From positions 1,243,238 to 1,307,237 of the forward strand of contig CACRXP010000038.1 of assembly GCA_902702965.1 (NCBI GenBank): DNA of 64,000 nucleotides, read 5' to 3'. Within the stretch, counting starts at the first letter, position 1. Each line of letters starts with the position of its first letter. Below, in pieces: positions 55,001 to 64,000 of this stretch. The notes under the pieces were generated by a model. That model was not told where the DNA came from and did no database searches. It was given only the letters and a program-made list of their open reading frames with translations. The DNA is from Spirometra erinaceieuropaei. Taxonomy: Eukaryota; Platyhelminthes; Cestoda; Diphyllobothriidea; Diphyllobothriidae. The translations under genes were made by a program, and so were the position numbers.

Positions 55001-57393
55001 CTCCTGTTACAACTCGGCACTGAGATTCCCTGAAGTCTTTTGTGCCCTTTTAGGCTATTGGAGTGCGCTGCCAATGACTGGAACTTACGCAATGAGCAGA
55101 CCAGCACCGAAAATGCCATCCAGACGGACGGCAACGACTTTCCCACTGAGTACAGTTTGGTGGTTGAATTGAAGGACGCACATGACAGGAACCTCGTCCA
55201 TGCGGCCGCCCTCGGCGGCAGCGTTGACTGCCTCCGACTAGTCCTCTTCGCCGGTGTGAACCCCTTCTCGGTGGATCGTGAGGGTCGCACCCCGCTCCAT
55301 CTGGCAATCGTGTCGCGCACTGTCGGACTGCAGTATGGTGGGGCTGATCTGCTTCGCTCTGGTCCTGCCGTCCCCGCTTCTAGTGCTGTTTTTCAAGCTA
55401 CCTCCGCGTCATACGGCTCCTCCGAGGTGGCTCTTATCCTCCTCAAGGCAGGTGTTGCCGCGCTCCCGCTTATCCAGACTTTGTTTTAGACAGCGCGAAT
55501 GGTGTCAGCTCCCTACTAAATTCTTCCAGGTCGCATTTTTGACCCAAGTAACTTTGCGCGGCCAAAACAACAGCAACCCCAACGATTTTGTAGTGCGACC
55601 ATTACTTAAGTCATTCTGTCGTTTTGTTTGCCTCTCCCTCCCCTCCAGCTGGGTGCTGATCCGAACGCAGCCGACCGCTACGGGTGCACCCCGCTACACC
55701 TGGCTGCTGCCTATGACACCGAGGGCACGCTCGTTCGTCACCTGTTAGACCATGGAGCCAATAGGTTTGCCGCTGCCTGCTGGCCGGCCAAGATTGGTTC
55801 GCCGCTGCTTCAGTCAGACAGCCAGTCTGATGACGTCGACGTCGCTGAACAAGGCGGCTCAACGCTGAAGAGCCGACGCATGACAGACGTTTCCGGCTCC
55901 TTTGATGTTGTGCTCAGGACCTCCCTGTCTGGATGCGAGGTTGCGCTTGCAACTGTAAGTTCCTCTAAATGAATGCTTTGCACTATGCGTGATTCTGTTG
56001 TCGCATTGTACTTGTGAAAACTCAATCTGCTTAAGTGTGCAGTCTGTATCGACCCTTGGAGAAAATTTACTGAACTGTTTAACTCTGCTTCCAAATAGGA
56101 AAAAAACTACCTAAGGGTAGAAGGACGCTCACCGATCCCGCTGCGGAACTCGTTCGCCCCGTTGTGCCTTACGGGCTCACTCTCGAACTCCGCCAGCAGC
56201 CGCACAACGACGCATGTCATAGGCGGAATAGCATTACCAACAAAGACAAGGGAGACTGGAATCACTACTTCCGGTTTATTAGCCGTCGTCAGCTAGTCAT
56301 ACCCAACCCCGAGGTGTGGAACACCTGGGACTCGGTCCCGAGACCTGTAGGTTAGAAGTTCAATGTCCCTAACCACTGGGCCACGGGCTCGTTGTCCCGT
56401 CAGTTGCGATTGGGTATATACAATGGTAGAGGGATGCTCACCGATCGCTCTCCTCCCTCTCTCCCGGGCACTAGTCCACTGTGTGAGCCGACCAGCCATC
56501 TAATGTGGGGGTTTGGAGCAAGTGACTGACAGAGCCAGACAGTCCGTCTGCGCGTGCCACGCGTGACCCATCCCTCATACAACGCACCAGGTTTTTACAC
56601 AAGGGGTGTGGGCTGCTCGGATCTTGCATGCGTTGGAGTGTCATAGAGGCTACATGGAGAGGAGACTGAGGAGCAAGCCTCCCACTTACTTGAGAGGGGC
56701 CTATTCCGCCCCTGTGATGTGTGGCGGGTTCGTATGTGGTGCATATTTTGGTGAAGAGATACGCGGTGATGGAGTTTGATCTGCAGCGGCCTAGCGCAGA
56801 TTTTCATGGAGACGCATGTGGCCGAGTAGGTCCATTCGGTGACGGAATGTGCTTGGGCAGTGCGAACAGTTGAGGCGGGTGCGGTTAATGCATCTCGGGA
56901 CTCCAGGCACTGGTGCGCCGGTCTCGGTGCGATGGATTCACAAGTGACCGACCAGGCCGAGGCCTCATGTGAACGTGCTATCTCAAGGAGGACAGGTTGG
57001 GATCGAGTCCGCATTGCTAGTGGGAGCAGTGGAGGTGGAAGTGGTAGTTGGGATGTAGGGAGGATCCTCACCGCTGGTGGGACTTGGAGGGGTGGTCGTC
57101 GTCGTCGTGGGATTTGCGTTAGGCGTGACGATGAAGGAGTTTGTGGAGGCTGTCCATGTCTCCGCCCCGTAGAGCAGCGTCGTCAGAACCACCAGCATGT
57201 ACAACTTTAGCTTCGTGCTAAGCTTGAGCCTACGATGGTCCTAGACTGAGGGCTGTGGCCGGCGAAAGGTCTAGCCACTACTGATATAAGTCTTGTGCAT
57301 ATTGTCACATGATCTCACTCGGGCATTTTGTCGAAAATCACGTCTTTTTGAGGTGTGTAATTTGAACTAGGGAAGTGTTTTTAGACACAACCA

Positions 57394-57482
<89 letters not shown>

Positions 57483-60400
57483 ACTACTACTACTACTACT
57501 ACTACATTACTTGTACCACTATGATTGCTACCTTTGAATAACTCTCCTTCTGCGATGCTAAATTTTAAGTAAAACCGGTTAGCCTCTCCGATCTGCCCGT
57601 TTTCTCTTTGCCTACCTGGCTCAATTTCAGGGTCTTCCATCCCCTTTATTTTTAACTATAAAAACTCGACTGGTCTTTTTGGCTCGCAAACCTGCATCTC
57701 AATTTTTAGCCCTTATACTATCCACTGCACCTGGCCTCAGCGACGGGAAACACAAATGCGCTCCGCTGCCTCTTCGAGGGCATATCTGAGCGGGAGGCAT
57801 GCCGACTCGTTCTGGAGACCGCTAGTATGTCTCTCCTTCAGAAGGAGGACGACGTTTTTGTTCTCGCGCCTTCCAACACCCCCGTGACCGCACTGCGCAC
57901 GAGTCCGGACCTCACTGGCTCTCATTTCTTCCTTTCGCCCCTTTTTCTGGCCGCATTTCGTGGACAGACTGCGGCTGTCGAGGTAACTCATGATATGTGC
58001 CGAAATTTGTGCAACATTGCTAATTTCTTGCAAACAGGTTCAAACGAATGGATCAGAACTCTGAACCACTAATGAGCGACTTTAGCGCCTTGAAACCACT
58101 ATAATCAGTGTTGTGTCGTCTAGACAAAATAGTTTTTTTTTCCGCAAAATCGGAAATTCCGAAAACGCTAAAAACATTGTAACTGAGCAAACTTCAGTTT
58201 TTTTTGGCATACAGATAGCTTGGCTAGGCAAACAACCGTGTAAACAAAATATCAAAGCGGAATAACCTTTGAAAATAGTCCTTTAATGAGGCTTGCACTT
58301 AAATATCCTGCCGGAATTAATGTCTTGCTGACGGATGTCCGCGTACATTGCTTTTTTTCCAAGTAGAAATTGGAACCTTTGGTCAGCTTTTTCACTTCCA
58401 TGAAATAGTGATGATTTTTCTGCTGCAAAGAAAAGAACCCACTCTTATCTTTATGTTGGAACCATTTTTGTTGTACTTTCTTACTTCACGGCTCCGTTCT
58501 ATGATTTTAACTGTGCACCAGGGTGGTGATATAAATACCAAGACATTACTAAGACTGTTAGTCGTTCGCCCGTCCCGTTTCTAAATTACGGCTTGGTGGA
58601 AACTAAACCATACAAAAATATCTTACCATATATTTAAAAATCAATATAGCCACATTGTGGAGGGATTTTTCGCAGTAAGTTACTGAGTATTCGCAAAGAG
58701 CAGCAAAGTGTTGCAACATTTAAGCAAAGGATTGCATGTAGGCGTTATTACTGCGTTTTCGGGGATGAAATCACACAGATTTGCAAGCCTGACTTCTTGA
58801 AATCGATAAAACGTCTGCTCTTCTAAACATAACCTTGCTGACACCCTGCGTCATCTGATTTAATTGGAGAACAAACAATTTTTATGTGCGGCAAGTACCG
58901 TTCGGTAAAACTCTCATGCTTAGACTACCCCTCTCTAGTAGTAAAACACGTACGTATGTGCAAATTTGGTATAGAACAGGTTTAGCATAGGAAACCACCC
59001 AAATACAAGGTAATGGGGATTTCCGTCCAAATTTGTTAACATTTTGACTGATAAAATTACTTATAAAAATATTCTCTATGTAGAAAGGACATTTTCCCAA
59101 ACTAGTTAGATGAATAAATAAAATGGGCAGCATTTTAGGCACGCCCCAAATCAATCACCTCAATTCTCCTTATCACGTTTCATGAGTTAGACCGCATGCT
59201 GTAAGTTCCTGCCATTTATCTCCCCCCCTCCCCCCAGCGTTCCCAACTCTTACGTGCAATGATGTTTCCTTTGCCGTTTAGTTTCTCCTGCAGGCCTGCT
59301 CCGGCTCCCCAGTTCCCCCCTCAGCATCTTCCGCAGCCGCCCAACAAGGCCTAACCAATAGAAACCCCTGTGGTCAAATAACAGATCCACTGGGCAGAAC
59401 TCCCTTGCATTATGCTGCCTATGCCGGCCATCTGGAGACCTGTCGCCTGCTCGTTACTAACCCCCTTTCAAGCGCTGACCCCTCGGCTCGTGATGCTGTC
59501 TACCAGTGGAACGCAGTCCATCATTCTGCTGCCCAGGTACGTGTTACGCATCAGATTTCCCTGCCTGCCCAAACTCTCCCCAAATGAACTTTTAGGACAG
59601 ATAACATGTCTACTCAAATGACATAGTAGAGCATCATGTAATACTTAAATTGAATGATGTGCTGAGGCCAGATGTGCTGTTAGCGAGATAAGTTTATTGG
59701 GGTCTCTTTTAACTAAATTACGACAAGCGACGATTTTGCCTAGAGGGGCTAAGAAGAACACTTGGAGAACTGCCTCTCCACCAATTTGGGTGACTTGACC
59801 ACCCTGCGGCGGTATTTCGATTTACGCGAACGCGCTCCTCCGTGAGCCGAGACAGTTGCTTAAGCGTCTTGTCTTCAGCAACAATGTTAAAGATTAAATC
59901 ACTGTCCGGACATGGTGTTTATAGCCTAAGTCTAAGATAAACCACGTATCCAGGCCCAGCGCCACCTTATACAGATACAGTCTGTCAGGGCTGGTCTTGG
60001 AAAAGTGCGTCTGTACTGTCATGCCCTAACGAAAATCTATTTCACTTGCCGAATATTTCCCTACCAACAGTGTATGCTGTCAAAAAACTCCTTCTCGCCG
60101 ACTTAGCATTGCAGTTTGCTGCTTCTTTCACGAAACCGGCTGTTTCTAGTCTCGCACGTTTGAGATGATGTTGTGTTTTAGAGAAAATCGTGTAGTGAGG
60201 CAAAACCGGGCACGCTGCGTGTATGACAACGCGCCACTTTGGGAAGCTTTAACACGAAAACCGCAGGCGCGTGGATGAATAGTCGCCGCAGTTTCCGCCT
60301 TTTCCGTGTAATTCCAGAAAAGTTCTTGCTGTCTCTTGCCACGCCTCGCGACTCCAGTTTTGTTTTCGGCGTGGTCCACAGGTTTCCTAGGAGTCTGACA

Positions 60401-62219
60401 AATACCGTGGACAACCTGTCTCATTTACTTTTGGTCGAAATTCTGCAATATGATCTCGGTTCGGAGGGAGTACTTAGATGTGGTTATGGTGGTGATCATC
60501 ATGCAGCATAGCTCGAGGGTGTTTAAGTCGCACTAAGTTGCTAGAATTTGAATACACGTCTTTCCAATCGTCCAAAAAGATCAGATTTGCTAAAAATCTG
60601 CTTGTGTTGTAGGATTTTGTCAACTGATTTTCGAGGTCCCAGGGGTGTTAAATGTTTTATCGAATATATGCACAGAACGCATCCTTTCTTGTACTCACTT
60701 TGTAGAAAACTGCGTCATCAAACTGCGTATTCGAAAAAAGTATTTCCAGTTTTTAAAAAAAGCATTTAAATTCACGAATAATTTTGAACTCGGCCTGCCT
60801 TTACACTTGCTTTTAGGGTTTTCCATCAGCAAACTGTGCACTGTTTAGTTAAGGAAAGTCGTGCGCTCCTCCATGCTGTGAAGCACGGGCCATCTAGCAT
60901 TTATAATGTTTTGCACCGCGTATAGACCACTTTGTGTGCGCCACAGGAAGCATTGATAAACGCACGGGTACTAGGCTGCCCGAATAGACATTTCAAGGTC
61001 ATAAAACCCGCATTATTTAGAACCTTTTTGAAACAAAAGCATACTCTTTCCTCAAATAGAAGGTTTAAAAAAACCTAATTTACTTAAAGACGAGGACACG
61101 AGAGGGTATTCATGCGCATGTTTTCCAAGAAATATGGTCAGAGTTATAAGGGCTTCGAGAATCGTGGGGAAACGCTCACCAGTTTAGTGGTCTTTTTTGG
61201 AGAGTTGAATATTTTCAGGTGGTCGGGTAGACGCGCCTTCAAATGCCGGCATCCTTGCATGACTGAAGTACCTTGGAATTGTGCTGTATGATAGGCATTA
61301 TTATAACCCCACCCAAGTAATTCCTTCTAACGGAGATCAGATTTCAGCACTTCAACTACTGTTTCATGAGCTGCGACACCTGGTGTAGGTTTGCTTACAT
61401 GTGATATATGTAGGCACTGTGCGTAATCGGCGACTCCGGTCATTTTCTCTTTGGGCAGAACTTTTCTGTTGTCTAACGTTTCACTGAGAAATTCCCTTAT
61501 GCGAGTTGCTCAACCGAGCAGGGTATAGTTTAGAAGACGCCGTCAGCACACGGACTTCCGTAGATATTTTTTATTGTGTTACCTCTGCTCGGCTTCTCAT
61601 TATGTGGCTTCTCAGCTACATGTGAGATCCATGCCGCACCCGTTATACGCAAAACGTAGGCTGTGACCAGATGGCGTATGATTGAATGTGATGACACGCA
61701 GACCCATGTTGTGAGAGTTTGGATCTGTGCTGGTGCCCCTATCCTCTTATTGTTGTGCTAAAATTCTGATCAAGTGTTCGTAACGAACCAGGGAGCCCGG
61801 TGGTACGCCTAGGTGTGGATTTTCGCCGTGCCAGCGACCCGCGTTCTCTTCTTGATTTGGTCATGAGACTGGGACCAGATACCAGAGGAGGAGAGGGTGC
61901 GTTAGGTGCAGCGCAAGTCCACCATCAGAATAAAAGCGATTCACGCGCATGTCACCGCGCCTGCTTTCAGCCTACTTTGAAGCAAGCGATGGACATGGTC
62001 GGATTCGACAGTCGAACTGTCACCTCTGCCGAGCAGTGTGTGTGTCATTTGAGGTTTGCAGCGCGATTTGTCTTCTGAATTTCTATTGTTAACCAAGTAC
62101 TCATAGAATACTGTCTGAATAGCCTACCATGTTTTCCTTACTGAAGGGTCACGTCCCTGTCGTCAATTTTCTTCTTCGTTGGCAAATGGACAGTCGGAAT
62201 CGAGGTCTGGCTTCTCCAG
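48916..62219 (+). CDS. ANKRD28: ANKRD28/44/52-like protein phosphatase 6 regulatory ankyrin-repeat subunit (12 exons, probably continuing past the window)
   Basis: Proteins of this family are long ankyrin-repeat scaffolds binding protein phosphatase 6 regulatory subunits in the cytosol. Exons: 48916-49023, 49324-49485, 49611-49799, 49927-50025, 50997-51149, 53782-54311, 54665-54880, 55054-55447, 55649-55954, 57710-57982, 59294-59536 and 62147-62219, about 915 residues so far. The N-terminus MVDCQLQDAPEIVRAIFMGG, then LAKEDVNIL, RTALHAAAYCGEAEIAELLL and FKWFTPLHRACAS, follows the vertebrate N-terminus closely, which fixes the start ATG. Ankyrin consensus TPLH-AA-GH recurs at regular spacing. 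A Ser/Pro/Thr-rich insertion of about 85 residues interrupts the array in exon 6, and exons 9-11 also hold non-consensus inserts. One intron (55448-55648) uses a GC donor. I cannot tell 28, 44 and 52 apart. Confidence 0.88.
49196..49252 (+). repeat. (ACC)n trinucleotide microsatellite
   Basis: A pure run of about 19 ACC/CCA units in intron 1 of the ankyrin gene, ending about 70 nt before the exon 2 acceptor. Frames through it read poly-His or poly-Thr and are not coding. Confidence 0.95.
49324..49485 (+). CDS. ANKRD28: Ankyrin gene exon 2
   Basis: Acceptor CATCTTTACAG ends at 49323. The exon reads DNLKRTALHAAAYCGEAEIA, ELLLQENARVNAKDFKWFTP and LHRACASKAPQVMQ, with donor GTAATT at 49486. It is exactly 54 codons, phase 0 to 0. 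The NAKD-KW-TPLHRA block is a signature of the ANKRD28/44/52 family. Confidence 0.93.
49611..49799 (+). CDS. ANKRD28: Ankyrin gene exon 3
   Basis: Acceptor CTCCTGCCAG ends at 49610. The exon reads VLLNRGADRNARDKSWQTPL, HVAAINGSVDCARLLLDGAA and SDRGGHTPLHHAVNEGHLE, with donor GTACCT at 49800. 63 codons, phase 0. Confidence 0.93.
49927..50025 (+). CDS. ANKRD28: Ankyrin gene exon 4
   Basis: Acceptor TTCTTATTTAG ends at 49926. The exon reads LVRLLLSNGASVNAFDKCDR then RAMHWAASRGLTD, with donor GTGAGT at 50026. NAFDK-DRRA-HWAA is highly conserved in the family. Confidence 0.93.
50026..50996 (+). other. Ankyrin gene intron 4
   Basis: A 0.97-kb GT-AG intron ending in a strong CT-rich acceptor. No feature is recognised within it. 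Confidence 0.6.
50997..51149 (+). CDS. ANKRD28: Ankyrin gene exon 5
   Basis: Acceptor TCTCTCCAG ends at 50996. The exon reads IIDLLCDFGAEINCRDKTQY, TPLHVAAAHGHVSVIRQLLS and RGAELHALTGK, with donor GTGAGT at 51150. 51 codons, phase 0. Confidence 0.93.
51540..51860 (+). repeat. Dispersed repeat family R, copy B
   Basis: Blocks shared with copies A and C: GTTGTG...GTGCTACCCCC, CCAGGGGGTGTGG, CTCCGGTCTTCTGGACTCTG, CCGGGTCCAGGCGGGGGAGG, GAGAGTGCGGTGGATGCTG, CAAGTCACCG, TGTGGAGCGAACGGTGGACA and GACGATCGAACTGTC. It is in the same orientation as the other two copies. The left boundary is unclear and may extend to about 51350. Confidence 0.65.
53200..53410 (+). repeat. TTAGGG-like degenerate tract (G-strand orientation)
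   Basis: Dispersed GGTTAGG, TTAGGG, TAGGGTT and GGGTTGGGGG variants read as a strongly decayed telomere-type array in the orientation opposite to that at 8.2-8.5 kb. Its right side contains GGTTACGGCTACG (53368-53380), close to GGTACGGCTACG, the reverse complement of the left inverted arm of the 8.2-kb element. A left arm was not identified. Confidence 0.5.
53782..54311 (+). CDS. ANKRD28: Ankyrin gene exon 6 with low-complexity insertion
   Basis: Acceptor CTACGTTTTCAG ends at 53781. The exon reads GNSPLHIACLNGKSEVVEVL, then a Ser/Pro/Thr/Ala-rich stretch from about 53851 to 54108 (including SRRRLSYTSGG). The ankyrin consensus then resumes as TGLTPIHLAAVSTEGDACLE and ERTPLHLAAAHGR. It ends CG|GTGAGT at 54312. 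Vertebrate relatives go straight from the first to the second consensus in a normal repeat, so about 85 residues are inserted between repeats. Confidence 0.9.
54665..54880 (+). CDS. ANKRD28: Ankyrin gene exon 7
   Basis: Acceptor TCCTCCTTCGAG ends at 54664. The first base completes an Arg codon and it reads CARCRLLLERGANVFAKDRW, GNTPLHLAAAHGHDTVVTIL and GFTPLHSAAAAGFATCLS, ending AG|GTCGGT at 54881. Confidence 0.88.
55054..55447 (+). CDS. ANKRD28: Ankyrin gene exon 8 (GC donor)
   Basis: Acceptor TGCCCTTTTAG ends at 55053. The exon reads LLECAANDWNLRNEQTSTEN, DRNLVHAAALGGSVDCLRLV, DREGRTPLHLAIVS, a non-consensus insert, then SSEVALILLK. The donor must be GC at 55448-55449 (AAG|GCAGGT). Only this phase gives LILLKLGADPNAADRYG across the junction with correct ankyrin spacing. 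The nearby GT at 55452 would put the next exon out of frame. Confidence 0.85.
55649..55954 (+). CDS. ANKRD28: Ankyrin gene exon 9
   Basis: Acceptor CTCCCCTCCAG ends at 55648. The exon reads LGADPNAADRYGCTPLHLAA, DTEGTLVRHLLDHGANRFAA, then a Ser/Asp-rich non-ankyrin segment (SDSQSDDVDVAEQGG) to GCEVALAT, with donor GTAAGT at 55955. 102 codons, phase 0. Confidence 0.88.
56110..56455 (-). mobile_element. tRNA-Arg-like SINE, copy S5 (antisense)
   Basis: The plus strand carries CAGCCGCACAACG (leader), CATAGGCGGAATAGCATTAC, then the tail, the tRNA-like part and AGTTGCGATTGGGTATATAC. On the minus strand the A box is TGGCCCAGTGG and the B box is GTCTCGGGACCGAG-like. Leader sequence is present on both sides of the tRNA-like part, as in S2. 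It lies in intron 9 of the ankyrin gene. Confidence 0.78.
56590..57215 (-). pseudogene. Reverse-transcriptase tail fused to C2H2 zinc-finger remnant
   Basis: The minus strand reads LKLYMLVVLTTLLYGAETWT, the end of a non-LTR reverse transcriptase, followed by a Thr/Pro/Ser-rich stretch (TPNANPTTTTTTPPSPTSGE). After frame breaks come IHRTETGAPVPGVPRCINRT and RLNCSNCPSTFRHRMDLLGH with MRLHE, a C2H2 finger (C-x2-C...H-x3-H). I remember this combination from predicted proteins of diphyllobothriidean tapeworms; that link is from memory, not a search. It has several stops, so it is a dead copy. Confidence 0.7.
57396..57505 (+). repeat. (CTA)n trinucleotide microsatellite
   Basis: More than 35 ACT units with one interruption near 57481. 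It lies in intron 9 of the ankyrin gene, right of the zinc-finger remnant. Minus-strand poly-Ser or poly-Val frames are artefacts. Confidence 0.95.
57710..57982 (+). CDS. ANKRD28: Ankyrin gene exon 10
   Basis: Acceptor CAATTTTTAG ends at 57709, chosen because it gives phase 0 with exon 9 and reads PLYYPLHLASATGNTNALRC then LFEGISERE. The closer CAG at 57740 would put the exon out of frame. It continues through a non-consensus region to SPLFLAAFRGQTAAVE, with donor GTAACT at 57983. Confidence 0.82.
57983..59293 (+). other. Ankyrin gene intron 10
   Basis: A 1.3-kb GT-AG intron, AT-rich, with no recognised feature. Confidence 0.55.
59294..59536 (+). CDS. ANKRD28: Ankyrin gene exon 11
   Basis: Acceptor TTCTCCTGCAG ends at 59293. 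The exon reads a Ser/Ala/Gln-rich start (ACSGSPVPPSASSAAAQQG), then DPLGRTPLHYAAYAGHLETC and YQWNAVHHSAAQ, with donor GTACGT at 59537. NAVH-SAA is a family block followed by GH in the next exon. Confidence 0.88.
59567..59640 (+). repeat. Diverged repeat shared with 62467-62545
   Basis: Both places read GCCCAAACTC, then a TGA-C-TTTTA run, then GTCTACT(C/T)AAATGA and TAGTAGAG. The two are in direct orientation in adjacent introns of the ankyrin gene. By-eye similarity only. Confidence 0.5.
61740..62040 (+). repeat. Dispersed repeat family R, copy C
   Basis: Blocks shared with A and B: TTATTGTTGTG, GAACCAGGGAGCCCGGTGG, TACGCCTAGG, CTTCTTGATTTGGTC, ACTGGGACCAGAT, GGAGGAGAGGGTGCG, AGTCCACCATC, TTCACGCGCATGTCACCGCG and GACAGTCGAACTGTC. 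It is in the same orientation as A and B. Confidence 0.65.
62147..62219 (+). CDS. ANKRD28: Ankyrin gene exon 12
   Basis: Acceptor TTCCTTACTGAAG ends at 62146. The exon reads GHVPVVNFLLRWQMDSRNRG then LASP plus one base, with donor GTAAGC at 62220. It completes the repeat begun by NAVHHSAAQ in exon 11. Confidence 0.82.
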
Positions 62220-64000
62220 GTAAGCCCTGCCTTCTGCCTTGCATCCATGTTTTTGGGTTGTGTTTTCGCGAAAAACTCGTCTGACGTAGTATAACGAGAA
62301 AGGTAGGGGTGGGCACAGGGCAGTTACAGTTGGCTCCGTATGGATTACGGTCTTTTCACGATGCCGAAAACGTCGTCTATAGCTAGGTACAGTAGGCCGT
62401 TTGGGTGTAGTGAGTGCAAAGAAAGGGCTGATGACCAGGCACTTGTTCCGATCGGACCCTCGCTGTCTGCCCAAACTCACTTCAAGTGACCCTTTTAAGA
62501 GAATAAAAACGTCTACTTAAATGAGTTAGTAGAGTGTTCAAACAGTAAATCGGAATGTCCTGCTGCGCCCTCGGCATCTGCCCCGACCGGACGCCTTGTT
62601 TGTGTCAATTTTGGAAGTTGTGGCATTCCAAAGCTAAATCATGCGCAGCGGCCATGCCCCGTTAACGGCTCCGACTGTGCGACGAAATCGGATGACGATT
62701 GTCCGGAGTGTCTTACCACTCGACGGCGTTATTTATACAGTCTGGTTCGGTCATTGGGGCCGAAGCAGCCTTAACGTGGTAAACGTAGACGCCATAGGAA
62801 CCCCTCCGCAGTCACTTAAGTGCAGCGACTTGACACGCCAAGTCTAATGGGAAAGGCTGATCGTCTATTAAAAGTAAGTAAAACTAGATCATTGGGACAC
62901 CATTTCTATTTCCGCCCTTCCCCGTCTCTGACATGCATAATCACAAACTTCTTGGTGGCCAGGCGTGGCAAAGCGACGTGAGACAGCCAAGTCTTGCTCA
63001 GACAGGTGTAGTTCGTTTTCGTTCCTCCTTGGGTGTTTAGTTGTCCTTTTTGACCGAACCGTCGTGGTGGGTTATGCAAGCATTTGGATATCTTAGAGCA
63101 TCTGTTAAATTAATGGTGTCTTATGGCAGCCCATTACAGTCCCGTATGGTCGATGTGCACGACAGTGATCTGCTCAGCCTTCGAGCCTAAAGTTACGGTT
63201 GGCGTGTTTAACCCTCCCGGTGACCCGTCTTCTTCTTCTTCCTGCTGTTGTTGCTGTTCCTGCCCTTAGTCAGGAACGCGGACTGTTATTTTAAGTCTAA
63301 AAAGAAAAAAAGGTATCTTTCTTCTGTCAATTCCAAACAGTTTAATTCTCACGTTCAGAAAGGGCCAACACGCTAGGTATGATGCCATACATCAAGCACT
63401 CTCGCACACCGGCTGATCTCCTTGTCTTCCTGTCAGGGTGGTACTAGTTTTGGGATTGTCGTCCAGCATCCAGAGACGGACGTTCTTGTTCCTGGGACCG
63501 GTACACAGCATTCAGTTTCCGGATTCACTCTTATTGGGTCCGCTCCCCCCCGGCGAGCCAAACTGAACTGTAGTTCTCTGGCCGATCAAAAGCCAGTTGA
63601 ACTGCGGGTTGCTGAGCACCGGTTCTGTGTGTGGGGGTGGTTTCGTGTGGAAATGGTTCCCTGAAATTCCTGAATTTGAAGGGACACGCCCCTATCCTCG
63701 TTGAGGTTTTAAAAGTGTGTCGGGTCGTTGACTGGTTTGTGGTCTATCCCAAAAGTCAATTTTGTTGGCATACTCTCATGGACTTGGTAATCAAGACTTA
63801 ATGAAATCCGAACGTTAAAAGCAAGTTTCATAAAAAAACTCGTCCTAAATTAAACTATCGGCCATGATGACCCAGGGGAACCGAATCCTGTACAGCCTGG
63901 CTGTCTGTTGGCAGCTTGTGAATATTACTCAGTTATTTCTCAAAAATTGGTGGATCTCGGTCTAATATTCATATCAACCTTCGCACTGACCTTGTAAAAC
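62220..64000 (+). other. Right end of window; continuation of the ankyrin gene uncertain
   Basis: The family protein should continue for several more repeats. One open stretch after a strong acceptor (CTTGTCTTCCTGTCAG, ending 63438) reads GGTSFGIVVQHPETDVLVPG on. However, its phase does not match exon 12 directly: the joined frame gives a stop, so either an exon in between is missed or this is not an exon. Another acceptor at 63269 leads in the right phase to a Lys-rich 35-codon stretch ending TAG at 63374-63376. Neither is accepted. The repeat partner at 62467-62545 is also here. Confidence 0.3.

Larger units (their letters stand above)
59537..62146 (+). other. Ankyrin gene intron 11
   Basis: A 2.6-kb GT-AG intron with one part of a repeat pair (59567-59640) and dispersed repeat R copy C (about 61740-62040). 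Nothing else is recognised. Confidence 0.55.

Noticed and set aside
57338..57640. Minus-strand frame with a long poly-Ser tract
   Set aside because: It is produced by the CTA microsatellite and has no flanking motif.
1..64000. CRISPR arrays, bacterial operons, ribosome binding sites, rRNA genes
   Set aside because: The window is animal nuclear DNA. No regularly spaced direct repeats with unique spacers and no rRNA-like blocks were seen. tRNA-like sequences occur only within SINEs.

Overview
The window is eukaryotic: long multi-exon genes with spliced introns, tRNA-derived SINEs, several non-LTR retrotransposon (LINE) families, a Penelope-like GIY-YIG fragment and trinucleotide microsatellites. 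The mixture points to a flatworm. The fused reverse-transcriptase tail plus C2H2 zinc-finger remnant at 56.6-57.2 kb resembles predicted proteins I remember from diphyllobothriidean tapeworms (Schistocephalus, Spirometra, Dibothriocephalus). The organism call is an inference. Two runs of N (11656-12591 and 38873-39235) interrupt the sequence.

Left third (about 1.7-20.2 kb, + strand): the C-terminal half of IFT172, the intraflagellar transport complex B protein, in ten recognised exons ending at a TGA at 20247-20249. One short exon is missing between 9748 and 14811 and probably lies in the first gap. The introns hold a TIR-bounded telomere-like array (8.2-8.5 kb), two composite SINE structures (10.0-10.5 and 16.0-16.9 kb), a Penelope-like GIY-YIG fragment (12.8-13.2 kb) and a Ty3/gypsy integrase scrap (19.2 kb).

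Middle (20.3-48.9 kb): two adjacent exons of a MutL-type protein (MLH3-like, - strand, 24.7-25.2 kb), separated by what looks like a 29-nt intron. After these comes a roughly 19-kb island (27.1-46.3 kb) of nested, mostly decayed LINEs in both orientations. One copy (33.3-36.4 kb) has a nearly intact endonuclease plus reverse transcriptase reading frame broken by a single stop. Another LINE (38.1-41.7 kb) sits inside an older one of opposite orientation.

Right third (48.9-62.2 kb and probably beyond, + strand): twelve exons of an ankyrin-repeat protein of the ANKRD28/44/52 family (regulatory ankyrin subunits of protein phosphatase 6), starting at its family-typical N-terminus at 48916. The gene appears to run off the right edge.

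The two main genes are unrelated in function (cilium assembly; phosphatase scaffolding) and no operon-like relationship is implied. Recurrent themes are GC-AG introns (two in IFT172, one in the ankyrin gene), a dispersed ~200-350-bp repeat present three times, and a five-copy tRNA-Arg-like SINE family. All exon boundaries were read by eye from frame continuity, splice consensus and remembered family sequence; none was tested by alignment.
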